In this document: positions 55,387 to 58,665 of the stretch, piece after piece
Position numbering within the stretch: position 1 is the stretch's first letter
Layout: every line of letters starts with the position of its first letter
Assembly (NCBI GenBank): GCA_947371915.1
Contig: CANBRM010000004.1
Location: 1-58,665 of the forward strand
Direction: 5' to 3'
Source of the DNA: Comamonadaceae bacterium
Lineage (GTDB): Bacteria; Pseudomonadota; Gammaproteobacteria; Burkholderiales; Burkholderiaceae_C
DNA length: 58,665 bases
Translations under genes and position numbers: made by a program
The notes under the pieces: model-generated
What the model was told of the DNA's origin: nothing
What the model saw: only the letters and a program-made list of their open reading frames with translations
The model's database searches: none

Positions 55387-56123
55387 TTAGGCCAAGTAGT
55401 CGTAGACCACGTCGCCCAGCCCCAAGGTCAAGTCCGCCACAAAGTGCAAACTCGACACAACGTCGAGCACAGGAAGTTCAGACACAGGTGCCAGGCGTGT
55501 GGGTGCAACGCCAATGCACTGGGCCCTGTCCAAGCCCCTCGCAGATTGACGTGCGTGGTGTAGTAGCGAACCAGTTCACAAATGCGCGGCGTGCCGTCGA
55601 CATGCGGAATGATCTTCAGCAAAAAGTTAGGGGCGGCGAGCGAAGCCAACACCGAGGCCGCATCGGCCTCGCGGTGTTTAAAGCCCATCGTGGCGCTGGC
55701 AATGCGAACCGAGCCGTAGTCCAAAGTGCCGACCAAGGTGTCGATCTCGGTCTGCAACTTCGGGGTTGCCAGCTTTTTGGGAAAGCCCCACAACTCGCGG
55801 CCACCCGCAATCGGCGGATGGTCGTTGAGATACATGGCGTGGGCATAAGAGCCGCTCACGCCATGCAAGCGCACGGGAATCACTTGGCCTGCCTCGGTAT
55901 ACGAGCCAAACCCAGTGGAATCGGGCATACGGATGAATTCAAACTTCACCAACGGTTCGACAACTTCCAATGGCTCAGGCACCACCGCTCGCAGGGCGTC
56001 CATGTCAGTGCGGTAAGTGATGACCAAAAACTCACGCTGGGTAAACCGGTAAGGCCCGCGCGGAAATGCGGGGCTGGTGAAAGGCATGGCAAACGCATTG
56101 GCCTTGATGTCTTGGATCTTCAT
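55387..56123 (-). pseudogene. Acetoacetate decarboxylase gene with a 3' frameshift
   Basis: The main frame from 56123 encodes a clear acetoacetate decarboxylase: [17 protein letters not shown], the active-site [10 protein letters not shown] with the Schiff-base Lys, and [11 protein letters not shown]. It runs to a stop at 55428, but after about residue 210 the protein turns unlike the family ([13 protein letters not shown]). One base shift near 55491-55497 restores a typical C-terminus ([18 protein letters not shown] then [10 protein letters not shown]) ending at 55387. So one base is missing in GCC-TGG. Enzyme function in forming acetone from acetoacetate may be lost, or the read has an error. 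It overlaps the CoA-transferase gene. Confidence 0.8.
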
Positions 56124-57781
56124 CGTGCGTGCTCCTCGGATGGATGAGCACGGCGTGTGGCGTGCGCGCTGAGCAGGTCTTGGCGCAAAGACATGGTCGC
56201 ATCGTCAAAGATGCGGGCGTCCATGCGCTTTAGGTCGGGAGAAAGAATCGGAAGAAAGTCCATGTGCGACAGAATGTCGCGCTCTAAATCAATACCTGGT
56301 GCAATTTCGATCAACACCAATCCGGCTGCCGTCAAATGAAAAACACAGCGCTCGGTCACATAGAGAATGGACTGCTGACGCAAGACGGCATCGGTCCCGT
56401 TAAAGGTGATTTGCTCCACTGCGCTGACGAACTTTTTCACAGGCGCTTGACAGGTGATCGACAGCGCACCGTCTTGCACCTTGGCTTGCAAATGGCCTGC
56501 GCAAAAAGTGCCCATAAAAACCACCCGCTGTGTGCTTTGGCTGATGTTGATGAACCCACCCGAGCCGGCCAGGTGGTGGTTGAACCGACTCACATCGACA
56601 TGGCCTTTGGCGTCTACCTCAGCCAAACCAAGAAACGCAATATCGAGGCCACCGCCGTCGTAAAAATCAAACTGGTAGGGCTGATCCAAAACCGCTTCGG
56701 CATTGGTGGCTGCACCAAAGTTCAAGCCGCTGGCGGGCAAGCCACCCACCACGCCAGGCTCTGCGGTCAACGTCATCAGATCCACCACGTTTTCTTCTGC
56801 GGCAATTTCAGCGATGCACTCAGGAATGCCCACCCCCAGGTTGACAATGTCGTGAGCTCGCAACTCCAGTGCGGCGCGGCGCGCCATGATTTTTCTTAGA
56901 TCCAATGGCATGGCTTGAGGCGCCTTTGTGGGCCCCAGCAACTCGCCTGAAAATACCGCGCTGTAGGGTTCAGCAAAGGTTTGCATGTGGTGTTCAGGCT
57001 GTTCAGCCAACACCACAAAGTCGACCAAGATGCCCGGAATCTTGACTTCGCGTGATGGCAGTGAACCGTCTTTTGCCAACCGCTCGACTTGCACGATGAC
57101 GATGCCGCCTGAGTTATGCGTGGCCATGGCAATCGCCAAAGAGTCCAAGGTCAGCGCCTCACGCTCCATGCTGATGTTGCCGTGCGCATCTGCGGTCGTA
57201 CCGCGCAGCAGGCAGGCGTGGATGGGAAAAGTTTTGTAGAGTAAAAATTCTTTGCCGTCGATGTGCAGTAATTCAACCCAGGCACGTTGACTGCACGCAT
57301 TGACACGGCCACCGCCTTGGCGAGGATCCACGAATGTGCCTAAGCCCACCCGCGTGATCAAGCCCGGACGGTGCGCTGCAATGTCCCGAAACAATTGGCT
57401 GATCACGCCTTGCGGCAGGTTGTAGGCTTCGATCTGATTGGCCAGCGCCAGCTGTTGTAACTTTGGCGCCAAGCCCCAATGCCCACCGATCACGCACTGC
57501 AGCAGCCCAGCATGCGCCAAATGGTTGAGACCACGGTCTTTGCCATCACCTTGACCACCGGCGTACACCAAGGTCAATCCGCTGGGGCTACCAGCGGGCG
57601 ACAACGGGTCTTGTCCCAAAAATCGCTGCTCAAGCGCAACGGCCAAGCCTTCGGCGAAACCGATGCCAATAAACCCACCTGTGGCCACCGTGGTGCCGTT
57701 GCCGATATGGCGCACGGCGTCGATGGCTGTGACGACTTTGCTTTCGGGTCTCGTCCGAGGGTTGTCGTCGGCATTTCGCAT
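56120..57781 (-). CDS. CoA-transferase with fused alpha and beta domains
   Basis: 553 residues from ATG 57781; a TTG further upstream is less likely. Two CoA-transferase domains are joined: the first with [18 protein letters not shown]-like start ([16 protein letters not shown]) and the second with [14 protein letters not shown], whose Glu is the catalytic thioester residue. The family moves CoA between short-chain acyl donors and acceptors such as acetate, acetoacetate or propionate. It overlaps the acetoacetate decarboxylase gene by ATGA. The pair suggests a path from acetoacetyl-CoA to acetoacetate and acetone, or a related acid. Confidence 0.9.
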   Translation of the reverse strand: MRNADDNPRTRPESKVVTAIDAVRHIGNGTTVATGGFIGIGFAEGLAVALEQRFLGQDPLSPAGSPSGLTLVYAGGQGDGKDRGLNHLAHAGLLQCVIGGHWGLAPKLQQLALANQIEAYNLPQGVISQLFRDIAAHRPGLITRVGLGTFVDPRQGGGRVNACSQRAWVELLHIDGKEFLLYKTFPIHACLLRGTTADAHGNISMEREALTLDSLAIAMATHNSGGIVIVQVERLAKDGSLPSREVKIPGILVDFVVLAEQPEHHMQTFAEPYSAVFSGELLGPTKAPQAMPLDLRKIMARRAALELRAHDIVNLGVGIPECIAEIAAEENVVDLMTLTAEPGVVGGLPASGLNFGAATNAEAVLDQPYQFDFYDGGGLDIAFLGLAEVDAKGHVDVSRFNHHLAGSGGFINISQSTQRVVFMGTFCAGHLQAKVQDGALSITCQAPVKKFVSAVEQITFNGTDAVLRQQSILYVTERCVFHLTAAGLVLIEIAPGIDLERDILSHMDFLPILSPDLKRMDARIFDDATMSLRQDLLSAHATRRAHPSEEHAR

Positions 57782-57919
57782 CGCGTGAAGGTCTTTCTCT
57801 GAGGCGGGACAGACCAAAACAGTTTTGGCGGCCAGCAACAGTCATCATTCCCGTGACGCGAGGTGGCGTCTGTTGGATGGCGAACAGAAGAGAGAGAACA
57901 AACCACGCATGATGGGCCA

Positions 57920-58665
57920 ATGACTCAACCCATGCTTAAACACAAAGTGGCTATCGTGACTGGCGCATCCTCTGGTATCGGCCGAGCCATCGCATTGGTT
58001 TTGTCGCGTGAGGGGGCGAAGGTGATCGTGTCAGGCCTGAACACGCAACGCAATGAAGAAACCGCTTCGCTCATTCACGCGCAGGGGGGCGAAGCTTTGG
58101 CCGTCACAAGTGACGTTGGTGATCCAAAAGCTTGCCATCAGTTGGTGCATACCGCGTTGACCCATTTTGGCTACCTTGACATTGCCTGCAATTGCGCGGG
58201 CATCATAGGACCGAGTGCGCGCACTGCTGACTATCCACTTGACGGTTGGAACCAAGTGATTCAAACCAACCTCAGCGGCGTTTTTAATGGCATGCAAGCG
58301 CAGATTCAGGCGATGCTGCCGAGGGGCGGCGGCTCCATCATCAACATATCTTCGGTCTTGGGTGCTGTGGGTGCCCCACACGCCTGCGCCTATGCCGCGA
58401 GCAAACATGGCGTGATTGGCCTGACCCAAACGGCAGCGTGGGAATACGGACATCAAGGCTTACGCATCAATGCCGTGGGGCCTGGCTACATCCACACACC
58501 GATGGTGGAGGCCTTAGAACAAAACACAGAGGCCTTAAAAGCCTTGGTTGCGGCCCATGCTTTGGGCCGACTTGGCCTTCCAGAAGAAGTGGCTGAGTTG
58601 GTCGCGTGGCTGGCATCGGACCGCGCTTCGTTCGTGACTGGCGCTTTCTACCCAGTCGACGGGGG
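57920..58665 (+). CDS. SDR family oxidoreductase (3' end outside window)
   Basis: 248 residues are visible; only a few are likely missing after VTGAFYPVDGG. TGASSGIGRA is the cofactor motif; the NNAG position reads NCAGII; the catalytic Ser in NISSVLG and YAASKHG are present. The enzyme reduces or oxidises a hydroxy or keto group with NAD(P)(H). It is divergent from the CoA-transferase gene; the 138-base gap between them must hold both promoters. Similarity to 3-hydroxyacyl or hydroxybutyrate dehydrogenases suggests a joint role with the CoA-transferase (inference). Confidence 0.88.
   Translation, partial: MTQPMLKHKVAIVTGASSGIGRAIALVLSREGAKVIVSGLNTQRNEETASLIHAQGGEALAVTSDVGDPKACHQLVHTALTHFGYLDIACNCAGIIGPSARTADYPLDGWNQVIQTNLSGVFNGMQAQIQAMLPRGGGSIINISSVLGAVGAPHACAYAASKHGVIGLTQTAAWEYGHQGLRINAVGPGYIHTPMVEALEQNTEALKALVAAHALGRLGLPEEVAELVAWLASDRASFVTGAFYPVDG

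Noticed and set aside
55428-55500. Programmed frameshift in the acetoacetate decarboxylase gene
   Set aside because: No slippery heptamer or stimulatory structure is visible; a lost base is simpler.

Overview
The window is a piece of betaproteobacterial chromosome carrying a complete-looking temperate phage. Moderately high G+C, the tRNA-Asn gene, an OsmC-YcaO fusion protein, a polyhydroxyalkanoate-system protein and the flanking metabolic genes suggest Burkholderiales, probably Comamonadaceae (Limnohabitans/Rhodoferax type). The genus is an inference from protein style; no database search was possible.

Layout. Positions 1-1266 hold the 3' end of a TonB-dependent outer-membrane receptor gene. 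A tRNA-Asn gene (1301-1376) follows. Its last 48 bases plus one more recur at 42565-42613, so 1329-42613 is a prophage of about 41.3 kb integrated into the 3' end of the tRNA. The left copy rebuilds the tRNA and also supplies a new terminator. The displaced native 3' end and its terminator now lie at 42565-42652.

Prophage. It has a lambda-like plan and encodes a long, non-contractile tail (siphovirus). The minus strand is the lytic direction: Cro-like protein (33212), a small coupled gene, a CII-type regulator, a wHTH protein, VapE-type primase/helicase, a Q-like late regulator with a late promoter and tR'-like terminator, then terminase, portal, protease-capsid fusion, head-tail joining, tail tube, tape measure, a GTA-like tail tip (DUF2460, four-Cys hub, NlpC/P60 peptidase, megatron), fibre and chaperone, two holin-like proteins, a lysozyme-like protein and a DNA adenine methylase. 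The plus strand holds a CI-like repressor, an A+T-rich secreted 'moron' with its own terminator, and, behind a second repressed promoter, a tightly overlapping 16-gene operon: small proteins, an OB-like protein, an HD hydrolase, a ParB protein with a C-terminal FtsK-gamma-like domain, a HELHH lipoprotein, an ABA-sandwich protein, a DUF4224 protein and the integrase. Four copies of TAAACA-N3-TGTTTA sit in the two control regions. Several strong intrinsic terminators inside the late operon imply antitermination.

Right host flank (42620-58665). There are a bicupin gene and an OsmC-YcaO gene; a cluster of a secreted protein, a CapA-like protein, a class II aldolase and an SDR; an M14 metallopeptidase; a minus-strand operon of DUF5132 protein, HMA-like protein, a P-type ATPase without CPx motif and a PHA-system protein; an outer-membrane barrel protein; a CoA-transferase coupled to an acetoacetate decarboxylase gene whose 3' end is frameshifted; and a divergent SDR gene cut by the window edge.

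The points most worth following are the ParB-FtsK-gamma fusion, the repressor operator network, the antitermination-dependent late operon, the secreted moron, and the P-type ATPase operon lacking the usual metal motifs.
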